From assembly GCA_907163375.1 (NCBI GenBank), contig CAJQUW010001420.1:124001-188000 (forward strand): a DNA stretch of 64,000 nucleotides, in the 5' to 3' direction. Below are positions 32,409 through 45,519 of this stretch, in pieces. The position numbers and the translations under genes are program-made. Position 1 is the stretch's first letter; each line of letters begins with the position of its first letter. The notes beneath the pieces are model-generated. The model was not told the origin of the DNA. It was given only the letters and a program-made list of their open reading frames with translations, and did no database searches. The stretch is from Prostheceraeus crozeri (Eukaryota > Platyhelminthes > Polycladida > Euryleptidae).

Positions 32409-35217
32409 ACTGGCATGTAGATCGGAGCTACATGGCTTCAAAGATGGTGGAAAAATAGGGTCAGCCACGAAAAGACATAAAAAATTTAAACTTATCTCAC
32501 AATTTCTGGATTCTTGTTTCCCGTAATAACTATGATAATTGTGTTGCTGTATATCAGTGTGCTTCACATTTGTCATCTAAAGCGGTAGCCAGAATACAGA
32601 GAGCTACACCAGACGTTCAAAAACGTGTTTTTTTAGAAAATGCCGAAAGTGGCTGTTTTCAACCTGGGCTAGCATTTTTTCTGTATGTCATTTTTGATTA
32701 CAAATTGATACTGAAACTCAGAAACATGCTCAACTACTTGTAGAAGAAATTTGATCAGGTAGCCGATGGTTAAATTCTTATAAATTGGCCAATTTTGATT
32801 TTGCACATTTTTTCAATATATGATTTCAATATTCTTTGAATAGTATATAGAAATAGCATTTATAGTACAGTAGTACTTGAAAACATTAAGTTGGTATGCG
32901 GTAAGAAATTATCCATTTCATAGATATTATATATGAAACTTTTTTATATTGCAATAGAGTCAAAAATGACTTTCGAATTTCGAGTTTTGTAGGACCAGAT
33001 ATGCTTTATCAATCGACATGGTACTTTTGAATAGTAAAGTTTCTGCGAAATGCTTAGGATCGATTTATCTAACTGTTTTCTGAAGTAATCAATTACTTTT
33101 AGTATTTTCAGCTATTTTAATGAAGTGACATCATTCGCAACAAACTGTAGAATCGGAAACTACATTAATTTCATGTTGTGATAGTGTAAATAGCTTTTGA
33201 CTCACTCAGTATCGCAGAATGTTTTCTGACCGAAACCCACGAAACATTAATATTAATCTAGTAGACCCTAACAGATTATCTAATGTGTTGGCTACAGAAC
33301 TTCGATCTTCACTTTCTTGATCTTCTCCTGGCAGTAGCAACATTTTCCCAGGTCTCACTGTTGCCGTACTACTGATTGGTAGGCATAATCAGTCAAGGAT
33401 CTCATACATAGGCTACCCCTCTCTATTTTTCAATGGCACTGACAATCTCTCATCTGCGTATTTAGTGAACCGCTATTATTAAATCACACCTGAATAAAAT
33501 AGTTCAGACTTGTTATGTGGAAATTCAGACTTGATTAGGTAAGATACATAGACATTACACGGCGACGACTGACTGATTTTCATGTAATTTGCATGTGTAA
33601 TTTATATACTAATTATTTCAAGTATTCACTTCCGCAAATTGAAAATAAACAGTGAAGAATACCCAATGAGTAGAAGCAGTCGTGGACAAATATTTAGGCA
33701 TCATAATCAATATCCCATGTGAATCATTGATTACGTTTGATATTAGCAATTGCTGTTGTTGATCCCTCTGATTCATAAATCACTCATACGAATGTAAGCA
33801 AATTATTCCTGTTCTTAGAAAAATTAAACCAGATCAATATTTAAGCCTTTCATAAAACCGCACGCTATACAAAAGTAACCCAGGATTATAGGTTTCATAA
33901 AAAGAAAGCAAGCTAAAGCGGAATTCTACCCATGCTTCCATGCTTGGAAAATTAATGCAAAATGTAATACTTTTAAATATATTTGGTAATAAAAAGGCAT
34001 ACGAGTGCATTTCATTATTTTTCAGGTAGCAATTTAATTATATTCTTGTCCATTAAGACCATGTGTTTGGGTTACATATAACCACTTTAATGTGATTATT
34101 ACGTGATCAATTTAGAATGCTATTGAAAAACCTCAGAGCGGAATGGAGCGGCTTCTCATGATCAATATTTTCAAAATATCATAATACTAAAATATCAATA
34201 GGCCTATATTGTTTTCAATTTGAGGTTTACCTATTGTTTGGTGCAATCAAAAATGCATTTCCTGTATGAAGGATCTTTGAATGGTAACTTATGATCATGG
34301 CAATTCATAAGTATAAGTCAGTCATCTGTTATTGAACGAGACTCTACATGTTTCATACAACCAAATCATTTTCCATCACAATCGAATTGTCTTGCATAAC
34401 TTTTCTACACATACACATTATGTTTCAACATCAGCTTCGAAATAGTGTTTGTTACAAATGCATTACGGCTCTTCTCCGGTTCGTTGCGAATGATGTCACT
34501 TCATTAAAATAGCTGAAAATACTAAAAGTAATTGATTACTTCAGAAAACAGTTAGATAAATCGATCCTAAGCATTTCGCAGAAACTTTACTATTCAAAAG
34601 TACCATGTCGATTGATAAAGCATATCTGGTCCTACAAAACTCGAACTTCGAAAGTCATTTTTGACTCTATTGCAATATAAAAAAGTTTCATATATAATAT
34701 CTATGAAAAGGAATAATTTCTTATCGCACACCAACTTAACGTTTTCAAGTACTACTGTACTATAAATGCTATTTCTATATACTATTCAAAGAATATTGAA
34801 ATCATATATTGAAAAAATGTGCAAAATCAAAATTGGCCAATTTATAAGAATTTAACCATCGGCTACCTGATCAAATTTCTTCTACAAGTAATTGAGCATG
34901 TTTCTGAGTTTCAGTATCAATTTGGAGTCAAAACTGACATACAGAAAAAAATGCTAGCCCAGGTTGAAAACAGCCACTTTCGGCATTTTCTGAAAAAACA
35001 CGTTTTTGAACGTCTGGTGTAGCTCTCTGTATTCTGGTTGCCGCTTAAGATGACAGATGTAAAACACACTCATATATAGCAACACAATTATCATAGTTAT
35101 TACGGGAAACAAGAATCCAGAAATTGTGAGATAAGTTTAAATTTTTTATGTCTTTTCGTGGCTGACCCTATTTTTCCACCATCTTTGAAGCCATGTAGCT
35201 CCGATCTACATGCCAGT
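32409..35217. mobile_element. Fold-back element with ~735-bp inverted arms
   Basis: Arms 32409-33141 and 34483-35217 are reverse complements at about 95 percent by eye, starting actggcatgtagatcggagc. The spacer 33142-34482 is AT-rich with no gene recognised. I find no clear target duplication beside the arms, so the superfamily is open. It may be a long-armed MITE, a fold-back transposon or an inverted duplication of ordinary DNA. The outer part of the arms contains attttccaccatctttgaag, which looks unlike simple repeats. Confidence 0.8.
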
Positions 35218-36212
35218 TACTCATTGATATTCATACAGGAATTCTTTTATACCAAACTAATGCTGCATACAAAGTTTGGTTGGGCAACGAATATACGGAA
35301 AAAAGTTACAGCGGCGTGAAAATTCAAATTTTGAGAATCTCAAAATTTTGGAAAAAAATCAAATTTCCAAAAATTGCTCTAGATCCCGCTGTATTCAAGA
35401 TTGGAAGCTAATATTACAGATTAGGTGTTTCCTATTGCATAGGAAACATATATCCGAGAATCAGCAAAATTGGAGTGCCATAAAATTTTCCAAAAATTGG
35501 GTGAATCGTCGTGAAATGACCCAGCTGCAACTTCGTAAAAAATTGATATTTTGGAGAAAACAGTAAGTTCTCGCATCCATGGTTAAAAGAATTTGCTTCC
35601 TTTTATAAAATGCTCTTCTGTCTTGCATTTTGGCTCAGTAAAGACTTAGTCCTTAAGAGGTCTGATGCTATTGTCCCTAGTAGGCAAAATTCGTCACCCT
35701 TAAGTTCAATTACTTTTCGAATGCACTTTGGCAAACTACATGCGCAGATCAAATCTCAGATCACATGTTGATCAATTTGATTCAAAGCCTTTCACTCCAA
35801 AGATTGAAAGGGGGATTCACTCCAAGGATCCACTGCTAAAGGACAAAGCATGCGTTTCGAGCTCCTGAAGGCAGCTGTCAGAGTTCTTGCTTTACCTCAT
35901 TACATGCAGAAATTCGCCACTTTCAGCGGTGCCTAAATGGTCAATTTCCTACATTGTCTCTGGTTCGAACTGCTGCTTCGTCCAACCAAACAGTACGTGA
36001 CCAATCATTCCTACAATGGCAACGTTTCATTGGCCAATGTAGTCTCAGCTTTTTTTGTGTCGCTCGGACGGAGTCAATTTCGATGGTTTCTTGCGACTTG
36101 AATGGCTAAGGCGTGTCCAAACACTTGTCCTAGAACTTGCAACACCTGAAAGCTCAGATGGTAACACAGATATGTGACGCACATTTAGTCCACATCAACG
36201 CCATCCTATATC
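35218..36212. other. Non-coding, no gene recognised
   Basis: A 96-codon open frame near 35276-35566 is lysine- and asparagine-rich, as expected from AT-rich DNA. The sequence 35920-36210 has broken fragments reading like CDS but no recognised family. Confidence 0.35.
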
Positions 36213-36617
36213 CTCTGACCGCAACTCGTTGGACCTGGACTCGAACACAAAGGAAATTAGAAAACTAAACACGTGCTGCATCCACACGGCAAGAAAGGCG
36301 GTACATTGACTTAAATGGTGTCATGTCTATGTTGGTCATTACAAACCCAGGAACTGTTCGTAGAATGCATATTTCCTCTTAAATTCGGTAGTTTGAGATA
36401 TGTTACATGACAGATTATATTTAGTTTCTGATTTAATTTCCCTATTTCAATTGGTTTCAGTGGGAAAGCATTGGTTTCAATATCTCATTGAGCTGCTTGT
36501 TCGTGCATTCTTATCCTCATTGTCCTCATTGTTTCCTCAAAATTATCGGTTTTATATTGTGGAATATTTCAATACATAACTAATTTTTTCTTAATTATTT
36601 TCACTGATACTTTTGAC
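36213..36617. repeat. Direct repeat, copy 1 (matches 38072-38480)
   Basis: About 400 bases beginning ctctgaccgcaactcgttgg match 38072-38480 at above 90 percent by eye. The two copies flank the GGATC-rich MITE, so the pair predates or accompanies that insertion. Confidence 0.85.
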
Positions 36618-36780
36618 TTTGGATTGCAATAACCAAAACAACAGGATGGTTTTCATAATTTAATAACTAAAAATAAATTCGGAATGAATGGTACTATACT
36701 CAATATAATCATAAATATAATGATTTCAGTGAATTACAAGGATGGGGTAGGAAAGTAAATAAACACTACTCAGTAAAGTA

Positions 36781-37999
36781 TAGGGCGCCTATCGGATCAC
36801 CGGATCATTCCGCTCATGATCCGAAAAACTTTTATCGGATCGACTCATATTCACGACTTTTTGTTATCGGATCGGCTCCGGATCATGGGCATGAGCCATC
36901 CGATGATCCGGCAAATGATCCGATAAAGTAGTACGTTTATAGTAGGTTATAGTAGTTTATAGTAGGTTTTCTCCCCAGAACCAGTAAACTAAGAAAAAAG
37001 TTTTTGTTTGGAACTGGAATTGGATTGTATATAATGAATTACAGAATTACTTTAAAGTTTTAATATGGAAAGAAGCAGGTTTCGATTTACTATAAGTTCC
37101 TTTCCTACAGCTGATTGAAAGACTGTTCTAAGCCTTTTCTTTCCTTTTTTGGCGATTAAAAATAGTGCTATGATTAATGATGTGTTCGTGTGAGTTATTG
37201 TGAACGGTTCAAGTTCGATGTTGATTGGCTAACGAATTGGGGGCTAACATATAAAATAATTTAAAACAGTAACGAAGGCAGCAGAAACCTAGATTGAATC
37301 GGTCCGGGTGAGGATTCTCTGTCTCATCCATAGTAACTCACTGTTATTCAAATACAGTAGCTACGCTTTTCATGTATTAAATTGAATTTAGCATTATCTT
37401 CATTTTGAAACAAGGCCTACAAGTAGCCTCAAGAACTTTAAAATGTTCATTATAAAGAAGAAATTCACTCGTCATTCTGATCTCTCCACTGTCATCATGT
37501 TTTTCACAACTTTGTCTGTATTGACCCCGAATTCTGAAGATTGCAATGCTTATTTATTGTGCATAGTGACCGAAAATATTTACTTACTTGAAATTACGAA
37601 TAGGCCTACTTATGAAACATGAGAGTCACTACTAATTTACCTATGAATATTTCTGTTGATAATATGTTGATGTCATGTAATGTAAATTCTCTCTTGTCAG
37701 ATAAATGTATATTTATTTTTCTAGTAGTCCTAGACTAGGGTAATTCAAATAGGAATCAGTCTTTCACGATTACTAGTTTTGCAGATTTTGTTCTATATAG
37801 GCCGGTATAACCTTGCAATTAAGTGCTCTGTTTCAGGTGGATGATTAATATGGTTCTTTCTGTCTACAAAATATAGATAGTTAAGTCAAAGCACTTAGGC
37901 ATAAATTTCATTACCGGATCTCGGATCATTTACCGGATCATTGCCCATCGGCTCTCGGATCACACATTCAGTTATCGGATCGGATCCCGGGGATCCCTA
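36781..37999. mobile_element. hAT-type MITE with GGATC-rich ends, 1219 bp
   Basis: The ends read taggg and ccctaa, with imperfect longer complementarity. The flanks gtaaagta (36773-36780) and ataaagta (38000-38007) agree in seven of eight bases, fitting an eight-base hAT duplication. The outer 130 bases at the left and 90 at the right carry more than a dozen ggatc/gatcc words, for example tcggatcaccggatcatt and taccggatctcggatcatt. Repeated short words near the ends are binding sites for hAT transposases in known elements. The 950-base interior encodes nothing recognisable. Confidence 0.75.
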
Positions 38000-38071
38000 A
38001 TAAAGTAGTTAAGACAAAGGACCATTGATGTAGGAGCTGACAGCGTGGCAACTTCCCTAACTTGGTGAAGG

Positions 38072-38480
38072 CTCTGACCGCAACTCGTTGGACCTGGACT
38101 CGAACACAAAGGAAATTAGAAAACTAAACACATGCTGCATCCACACGGCAAGAAAGGCGGTACATTGACTTAAATGGTGTCATGTCTATGTTGATCATTA
38201 CAAACCCAGCAACTGTTCGTAGAATGAATATTTCCTCTTAAATTCGGTAGTTTGAGATATGTTACATGACCGATCATATTTAGTTTCTGATTTGATTTCC
38301 CTATTTCAATTGGTTTCAGTGGGAAAGCATTGGTTTCAATATCTCATTGAGCTGCTTGTTCGTGCATTCTCATCCTCCTTGCCCTCATTGATTCCTCAAA
38401 ATGTCAGTTTTATATTGTGCAATTTGACAATACACGATTAATTTTTTCTTAATGATTTTTACTTGTTTTTTTGACTTTTT
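38072..38480. repeat. Direct repeat, copy 2 (matches 36213-36617)
   Basis: Second copy; it differs by scattered substitutions and small indels, so the duplication is not recent. Confidence 0.85.
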
Positions 38481-39988
38481 AAAAAAGTTTTTTGTTTTTT
38501 TTGACTGAGTGAGAATTTTAAGCAGATATCAGGGTAATCTCATTGTCACATATCCGACTATTTCGTGCAGTCATCTCAAGCTAATTCTCTATTCGATAGC
38601 CTGTTTCATTTGATTGCAATATTTCTTCAGTGAAATCAAACTTCGGAAGCGCAACAGAAAAATAAACCGGTATTTTAGAATCGTAAAACCGGTGGCAGTG
38701 GCGCCCCACATGGTGGAAGGATCCCTTCAGAGGAACGAGTTTCTAATATATTCAAGTTTTCTAACTTTCTCATTTTAGTGTTTCATCCGTGATCTTCTGA
38801 AATTCTGTTTTACATTGAAAGTAAACGTGACCTCTGGCGCATTAATTGAAAACATACAGGATTATCAAAAAAAAATTATCAAAGCCAATTACCATGCATT
38901 ATTTGGATTTGTACGCGCGTTGTGCGATCATATTTTCCAATATGTTTTCCGGACTTTGTCAGCTGAAAGAGACTGAAATACATGCGCGTGCAAGCAAGGC
39001 CTCCTGTTTATTGAGTAATATTTCACAAAACTTGCATAATTTATTCTTTCTGGTGCTCCTCACTCGGTTACTGACTATGTCTTATTTGTTGGTGTATGAG
39101 AAGCGAGTGAGGAGCACAATACTTAAATACCGCATTGCCAATACATTTCAATAAAAGAATCAAAATCTTTAGAATAGAAGAAAAGACTGCTGACCCTAAG
39201 TAGACAATGGTTAGAGAGAGCTAATGACCTACCTTGTCAATTGAAGCATCAGACGTCCGAAATTGAAATGCAATTTCATGAGATGAATTCTCCCTGATAA
39301 AACCTTCGCCAAAGGAAAAGCATTTGTAATTAGTCCATCCATCACAATGAGACATACGTCAACTGGAAGATTATTCTACCAATATGTGATGCCAAAAGAT
39401 TGGCATGTACTCAATGTGTTGAGCGGTTACAAAATTACTTCAGAGGAAGACTTCATTTTCCTCTTTTACGTATTGAGTTTTGAATTCTATGATGTGAATA
39501 ATGTGCCCTCATAGCTCATGGCTCTTCATGACGATGCTCGAAATATCGCACGATGAAATAAAAGTGATTCAAGCGCAGATAATCTAATCGATAGCATGGA
39601 TATCAGGAAAAAAGCTAGAAATACTGTGTTTGTATGTAGCGCATTAATACGGCATATATTTAGAAACAATGTAAACATTTTAAACAAAACAACTAGCGAA
39701 ATTAAAAGAGACTAGTGAGAACGATATGGGTTACTTGATTAAGAGAAGGACTTATTGCCAATCATGCTTGAATTCCTCTTCACTCATTTCTATCATAACC
39801 GAATAAAGCCTTCAGTAAGGATCGCAGGGAACACTTCCTTCTACAAATAACATACTGGTAGGCCTACAATTTATGCCCTAATCTTCTGCAAACGAAATGC
39901 AACTGCATGTATGTTTAGCGTCGAAAGTTGCGCCATCCAACAGATGGAAAAAAAGAGGTAGGAGACTGAGCAAAACTACAGGACTGTA
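38481..39988. other. Non-coding with one hairpin
   Basis: No gene is recognised. A perfect 14-base inverted repeat, gtgctcctcactcg and cgagtgaggagcac (39053-39066 and 39104-39117), forms a stem with a 37-base loop. Confidence 0.45.
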
Positions 39989-40599
39989 CACTGTAAATCG
40001 CTCCATGCCAATCACATACGAAGGATGCATACCAAAGTATTTTGGTATATTTCTGTATTCTCTTGGTATATAATTGTATGCTTTTCGTATGTTATTTCAA
40101 ATATGGTATGCTTTACATACGAAAGCCATGCCAGCACAATGTTAAAGGAGGGCATCAATGATGTCTAACATATGTTGATTTAAGGCCTTTGTCAATAAAT
40201 ATCATACTAATTTTTTTTACTGTTTTGTAAGTAGTGAGATAATGACATTCAAGAATCAAACTTACAATACTGAATTCGATTTTAATACATGTAAGTCTAG
40301 GGCATTTCATGAATAATCAGTAAGTATTAAAACATCAATAATTATGCATTATGCAATTTTGAAATTAAGCATATTATCAATCCGAAATAAAAACACATTA
40401 TAATTCATGAACGCGAAAATAGTTATGTTTGAGATATATAAGTCTACATGATTGCACGAAAAATATCGGCTAAATCAAATGATGCTATTCAACTTGGTTC
40501 ATGAAGTAGAGCTAACTAAGCATCCTGATAATGTTGCTAGACACGTAGCAACGACGACAATCTCATGGACCATAAACTCACAATCAAACTAATCTCCAG

Positions 40600-41882
40600 A
40601 GTGGGTGTAAATTAAATAGGTAGTGAAAATTAGCTGTAATTTTTCTAATTTTCATCGGATTGCAATGAAATTTCATGTGCATACACTCCATAAAGTAAGA
40701 ATATGCATGGAATAAGTTTAACTCTCTCAGGATAGATTCCTTTTTTCTAGAATTTTTTAAAACTTGATATCTTTCTGTCGTCTAGAGATGAAATGAAAAT
40801 CAGCTAGGCAGCGAAAATATAAATATCTCAATGAAGAACATGTCCTCTCTGAACCTATAAGGCATAGAAATCTGCTTTCTCTTATTCATGGTTTCTCTGA
40901 ACAGTCATAACAGTTAAAAGAAACTTCGCAAACTTCATTGATTGCGCACGCCTTCTGACCACGCATTTCATTTCTAACCGAAGTAAGATGAGCGAGCGGT
41001 TGACCATGAAAGAGCGTGCGCAAGTTGCTGCACGATACGAAGTCTGGAACTCAGTGATTCAGTCTGGAACTATTGACTCAGTGACAGTGTGGTGCGGAAT
41101 GACGGCCGATAGACTGGTCGGCCCATATTTCTTGCATGACACGATGAACAGCGAGCGCTACCTGACAATGCTAGAGGAATATGTTTGGCCCATTGTATCA
41201 GGGTGGGAAAACGTACGCGAACTTGTTTTCATGCAAGACGGAGAGCCACCACACTTCGCGCGTACGGTACGTACTTGGTTGGACGACCATTTTCCTCGAA
41301 GATGGCTAGGAGGATGAGGACCACATGAGTGGCCAGGCCAACTCGGAGTCCCGACCTCACGCCGTGTGACTTTTTCCTCTGGGGCTGGGCAAAGGAAAAA
41401 GTCTACAACAGCAAGCCACGAACAATAAAGCAGCTGCAAGAACGAATACAGGAGGTTTTAACCAACGTTCCTCTGGATTTCTTGCAGAAGTCAGTGGATT
41501 CCATACCAGTTCGTTGGAGCAAGTTGATTAACAATTCCGGTACACATCCGGTTAACATTCCGGACTATCTGAACATGTTATATGATATTTTGTAATGGTT
41601 AATATATCACTAATGGAAGAATTGAAATTAATTTTCACTGCCTAGCTGATTTTCATTTCATCTCTAGACGACAGAAAGATATCAAGTTTTAAAAAATTCT
41701 AGAAAAAAAGGAATCTATCCTGAGAGAGTTAAACTTATTCCATGCATATTCCTACTTTATGGAGTGCATGCACATATTAAAAAAATACAAAAATGAATAT
41801 ATAATATAACATAAACATATAAAAAATGAAAATTAGTAAAATTACAGCTAATTTTCACTACCTATCTACTTTACACCCACCC
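40600..41882 (+). mobile_element. Mariner-type element with long inverted ends
   Basis: Inverted terminal repeats of about 230-250 bases (roughly 40600-40835 and 41628-41882) begin gtgggtgtaaa; the right one has an extra AT-rich patch. The right flank shows TA, the left CA. It sits inside MITE copy A. The interior of under 0.8 kb contains a shortened transposase. Confidence 0.85.
40988..41595 (+). pseudogene. Tc1/mariner-superfamily transposase, internally deleted
   Basis: The start MSERLTMKERAQVAARYE is the typical N-terminus of a mariner-like group often annotated as Tc3 or IS630-like. It runs at once into the middle of the catalytic domain (VTVWCGMTADRLVGPYFL), so the rest of the DNA-binding domain and the first catalytic aspartate are missing. 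LVFMQDGEPPHFA has the second aspartate and RSPDLTPCDFFLWG the third. Counting gives 41 residues between them if the disturbed stretch is taken at face value, which would fit a DD41D-type enzyme, but a stop and a frame change fall inside the count. The C-terminus to 41595 is open. Confidence 0.82.
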
Positions 41883-41961
41883 TATAGTTAAACATCACAC
41901 CATCAAAAAGAAATATTCACCACTGGTATTACCGAAAAAAGTTATTTGACAGTAGTATGTA

Positions 41962-41995
<34 letters not shown>

Positions 41996-42292
41996 TTGCT
42001 ATGTGAATTAAAGCTCTACATACGAAAGACGTACGAATGAGCACGAATTAGCATCAGGTCTCGTATATAAAACATACCAACAACTCGTATTTCAGTGTAA
42101 AACAGCCAATCACAGATGGAATAGTTCGTATCGCTACATACCAATCACATACGAAAGTAAGTGAGATTTCGTTTGAAAAACATACCAGATCTCTGTAAAG
42201 ATGCGAGAATCTCATATCAGATGTTAGTTTCAAATTGTATGTGATTTTGGTATATGTTTGTATGTAATTTTCGTATCCAGCAATTTACACTG

Positions 42293-43051
42293 TATAATTG
42301 ATCAAAATCTTGTATTTCTCATAATTTCAATTTCATACCAGTGAAATTGTGATGTTTTTGTATAATATATGTTGACACAGGCCAATAATGTTTTCCAAAT
42401 TAGTGTCTACTGCAGATGCCCACAGATAGACTTAAGAATGACAGAAAGACGAATTTCATTCTATACGAAATAATCATGCATAAAGAAATCATGCTTCTTA
42501 ATGATGCAGTGGCAGAAAGTGGTACTCATCAATATTTTCAAAGCTTTTGAACGGACTCTTCCACCGACTATATTTTCTTCAAACACACCTCTCTATGAGA
42601 CTGTACAGCAAATTTCAGAATCATTTGACCGGAGGTACATTTTTCGGTACTCTGCAACTTTTTACTCTATTGCAACTATAAATATCTGATTCATCGGTCT
42701 TCTTGTGCGGTGGGTGACCAAATTAGAAAGTGATGCCATCTAATTGATCTCCAACAATATCTTGTATGCTGCCAATGAATTGCACTGAAACTGCACTAGT
42801 GCAAGTTATTTTGCTGACTCATTATGCTTATATATGCTATATATATTCGCATTATCACTGCATGTCTGTACCTTCTAATGACTGTATGATTTCTATTCAA
42901 TGAAATGAAAACATTACTACTACTACTATGTGCTACTATTATATATTCGCATGATCAAAAATTTACACAATATTAAAAGAATCCAGTCATAAAATAATGC
43001 TAGTCCGTGCTTAGTATAAGACACAATATATCAATCTCGTAGATTTTCATC
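42293..43051. other. Non-coding, left flank of the BEL fossil
   Basis: No gene is recognised. Bases 42970-43003 (aaaagaatccagtcataaaa and neighbours) recur at 54576-54608 next to the second Z block, so this is part of the duplicated repeat landscape of 52-59 kb. Confidence 0.5.
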
Positions 43052-43431
43052 TGCAAGTCTCGAACTATTGACTTAATGATCAGAGTTACCTCAAAGTTAT
43101 CTGAAGTTCAGATAATTTTCTCCTTCCATCGGACTCGAAGATAAGTTGATGCTACTGATAATTGCTTATGAGTACTGAGCCTATTTAGGTCATGCTTTTT
43201 GTGAAATAGGCATTCATTTCTCCTCATTTTATCATTCCTAATTATTAGTCACTGACTCAATGTTTTTATGTCTATGCCATGTAGCGTGGGCTTTAAAAAG
43301 TATAAAGAGCTTTCGTTTGTCTATTCGACTGCCGAAGACATCTTTCGCGGTAACTTTGAAATATAGAGTTGAACGAAACGAACGTGTTTTCTGTACCAGA
43401 GTGTGTTAGGGTTTGCCACCCTCCCGTATCA
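43052..43431 (+). repeat. 5' LTR of the BEL/Pao fossil
   Basis: It begins tgcaag and ends near cccgtatca. It matches 52222-52600 with about 20 differences in 370 bases, counted by eye. A tctggcgacccagg stretch follows some 20 bases later, where a primer-binding site would lie. Confidence 0.88.
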
Positions 43432-43841
43432 AATTCAGTCGATACATCTGGCGACCCAGGCAGGACACAAAGAATTAGTACACTCACTGCAGTTTGCAAC
43501 GGCAACTTTGCAATGTTACTCGTTGTCGGTTGACAGCAGTCAATGTGCACAGTGTTTGGTTGCATTTTCAAGAGTCGTGTGGATTATTTCGTTCCAGCTC
43601 GTCATCGTAGGGATCGGTCGAAGGTGTTGACTTTAGTTGGTCAATCTAAGTCTACTGCATGTGTGGAACGCTCACATCGTGTTATCTTGCGATATTCAGT
43701 GATACAGCTCTTCCATGATCCAGCTATTTTGTGTGTTAAGTGATTTATCTTTGCCGAGCATGGCTGTTGAAAAGCGGCTCATCTGAACAGAGAGTGACTT
43801 TTCATTAATTGTATTTGTGGCAAACGTTTATCATGTCAGAC

Positions 43842-45519
43842 GTGAAAGATCCGTCAAGAGTGCGATTAGGGTATTTATCGTCTCTGAAACGTAAATTGAG
43901 TTTTCTACCCGAATCTCTCGAAGATGAATTCGCAGATGTTTGTGAGATAATGTCGATCGCTGAAGCGGTTAAAAGCGCATTCAGGAAGTTTGTGGATGCT
44001 TATGAGAAGTCTATCAGTAACGGCGAGTCCGAAGAGTGTCCGTCGAATCCTTGCGTTACAATCAGCAGTATATTATTGTTAGGGACGAATACAATACTCT
44101 GAGGAATAGATGTAAATCATCCGCTGAAACTGAGGCTAGGCCCTCCACTATGTTGAAGGATGCAGATAATGTAGCTGATGTAATTATGAGTAATGAAAAT
44201 ATCTCAAAAGCTCGTGTCAAAAGTGTTTCGAGTATTGCGTCCGAGTTCCGCAAGTTCAACGTCAAGCATGATGAGAAACATGTCCCTAAGGTTACAGCGA
44301 TTTATGACATGGATAAGGAAAACAAACCGCATTTAGGTTTTAACTGGAGCATGCGACCACCGGGGTATGGTGCCGAGTATAAGCCAATGAGATCTACTGT
44401 GTTACCAGACACGAACAAGGAAATACGTGTGGTAGACAGTTTGCGTGTGCTAGCCGGTCAATGAAGACTGATTCAGTGATGCCAAGGTTAGAGATACCGA
44501 AGTTCTCAGGTAATCCAGGAGAATACGTTCAGTTTGATACCAGTTTTGACGTGAATGTAGCAGCCCACACGTCAGATAAGGCCGAACTTTATCTGCGACT
44601 TTTATCTCTTAGTGAAGGCAAAGCGCGCGAAGCAATCAAGAGTTGCAATCTGGAACGTGATGAAGTGCGTGACTCAGCCTGTCATATTCTGAAAGAAAAC
44701 GTCGGACTTCCACATATGGTCTCTGAATGTCAGACATGGAGAATTAAGGTTTTCAATTTGAAAGGCATTGACTCTTCGAATTTTCCGTTGTTTTCGAAAA
44801 GGCTCGAGGATTGTAAACGAGCGCTGGACGGTCTTGGGGAAGAGTACAGTCGACGACTAGACAGTGATGACTTGCTAAAGTCAATGATGCGCAAGTTCCC
44901 AGATGACTCCATGAAACGGAGGTGGATTGAAAGAGCTGGATTTCTTCTAGAGACGAAGTGTTGCGTCAAGTTCCATGATTTTATTGATTTTGTGAAGGAA
45001 CGAGGAATTTCATTTGAAGTGTACTTGAATTACACATTCAGCGAAGAATTAAGGCAACCACCACCAAGATCAAAGATTTCATCCTTTGCGACGTTTTCGC
45101 TTGAGGCCAAGAAAGGCCAGGGTGCATCTTCTGTGGGTCAGTCTAAGGCTTGTGTGTTCTGTAATGGTCAACATAGGATTTGGTTCTGTGAGCGGTTCAA
45201 AGGTTATACTCAACCAGAGAGATTTAATTTCGTCATGAAATCGAGATCGTGCTTGAGATGTTTGCAGGCTAATCATCGTGTGGGAAAATGCTCCTCTAAT
45301 TTGAAAAGTAATACTTGTCAGTCTGATCGTCACAACACCCTGCTTCATCGTATAAAATCCACTGAAAGTGATCCCGAGGCAGCTGAAGACGTTGCTACAG
45401 TGAAAATTGGTGCTACCATGGCGACTGTATCTGGTACCTGGTTGAAGGTTTTGCCTGTAAGAGTCACCAACGTCTGCCTTTTTAGACAGAGGGTCCGATG
45501 CAACATTTTCTACATATGA
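43842..45519 (+). pseudogene. BEL/Pao gag fossil
   Basis: The region has the DUF1759-like gag core (FSGNPGEYVQFDTSF) and zinc-binding clusters CVFCNGQHRIWFCERF and CLRCLQANHRVGKC, the usual RNA-binding knuckles of BEL/Pao gag. It is preceded by a coiled, acidic N-terminal part. Broken. Confidence 0.85.

Larger units (their letters stand above)
39989..42292. mobile_element. MITE family M, copy A, holding a mariner element
   Basis: The ends cactgtaaatcgct and agcaatttacactg (complement nearly identical) are flanked by TA on both sides (39987-39988, 42293-42294). The outer several hundred bases match copy B at 50215-51201 in reverse complement. Without the nested mariner the element is about 1.02 kb. 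Internal motif words such as cacatacgaa and cgtatgt recur in both orientations. The TA duplication suggests mobilisation by a Tc1/mariner-type enzyme. An AT run at 41961-41988 lies inside. Confidence 0.88.

Noticed and set aside
32326-32526. A 66-codon frame entering the left fold-back arm
   Set aside because: It crosses the border of the inverted repeat and has no family motif.
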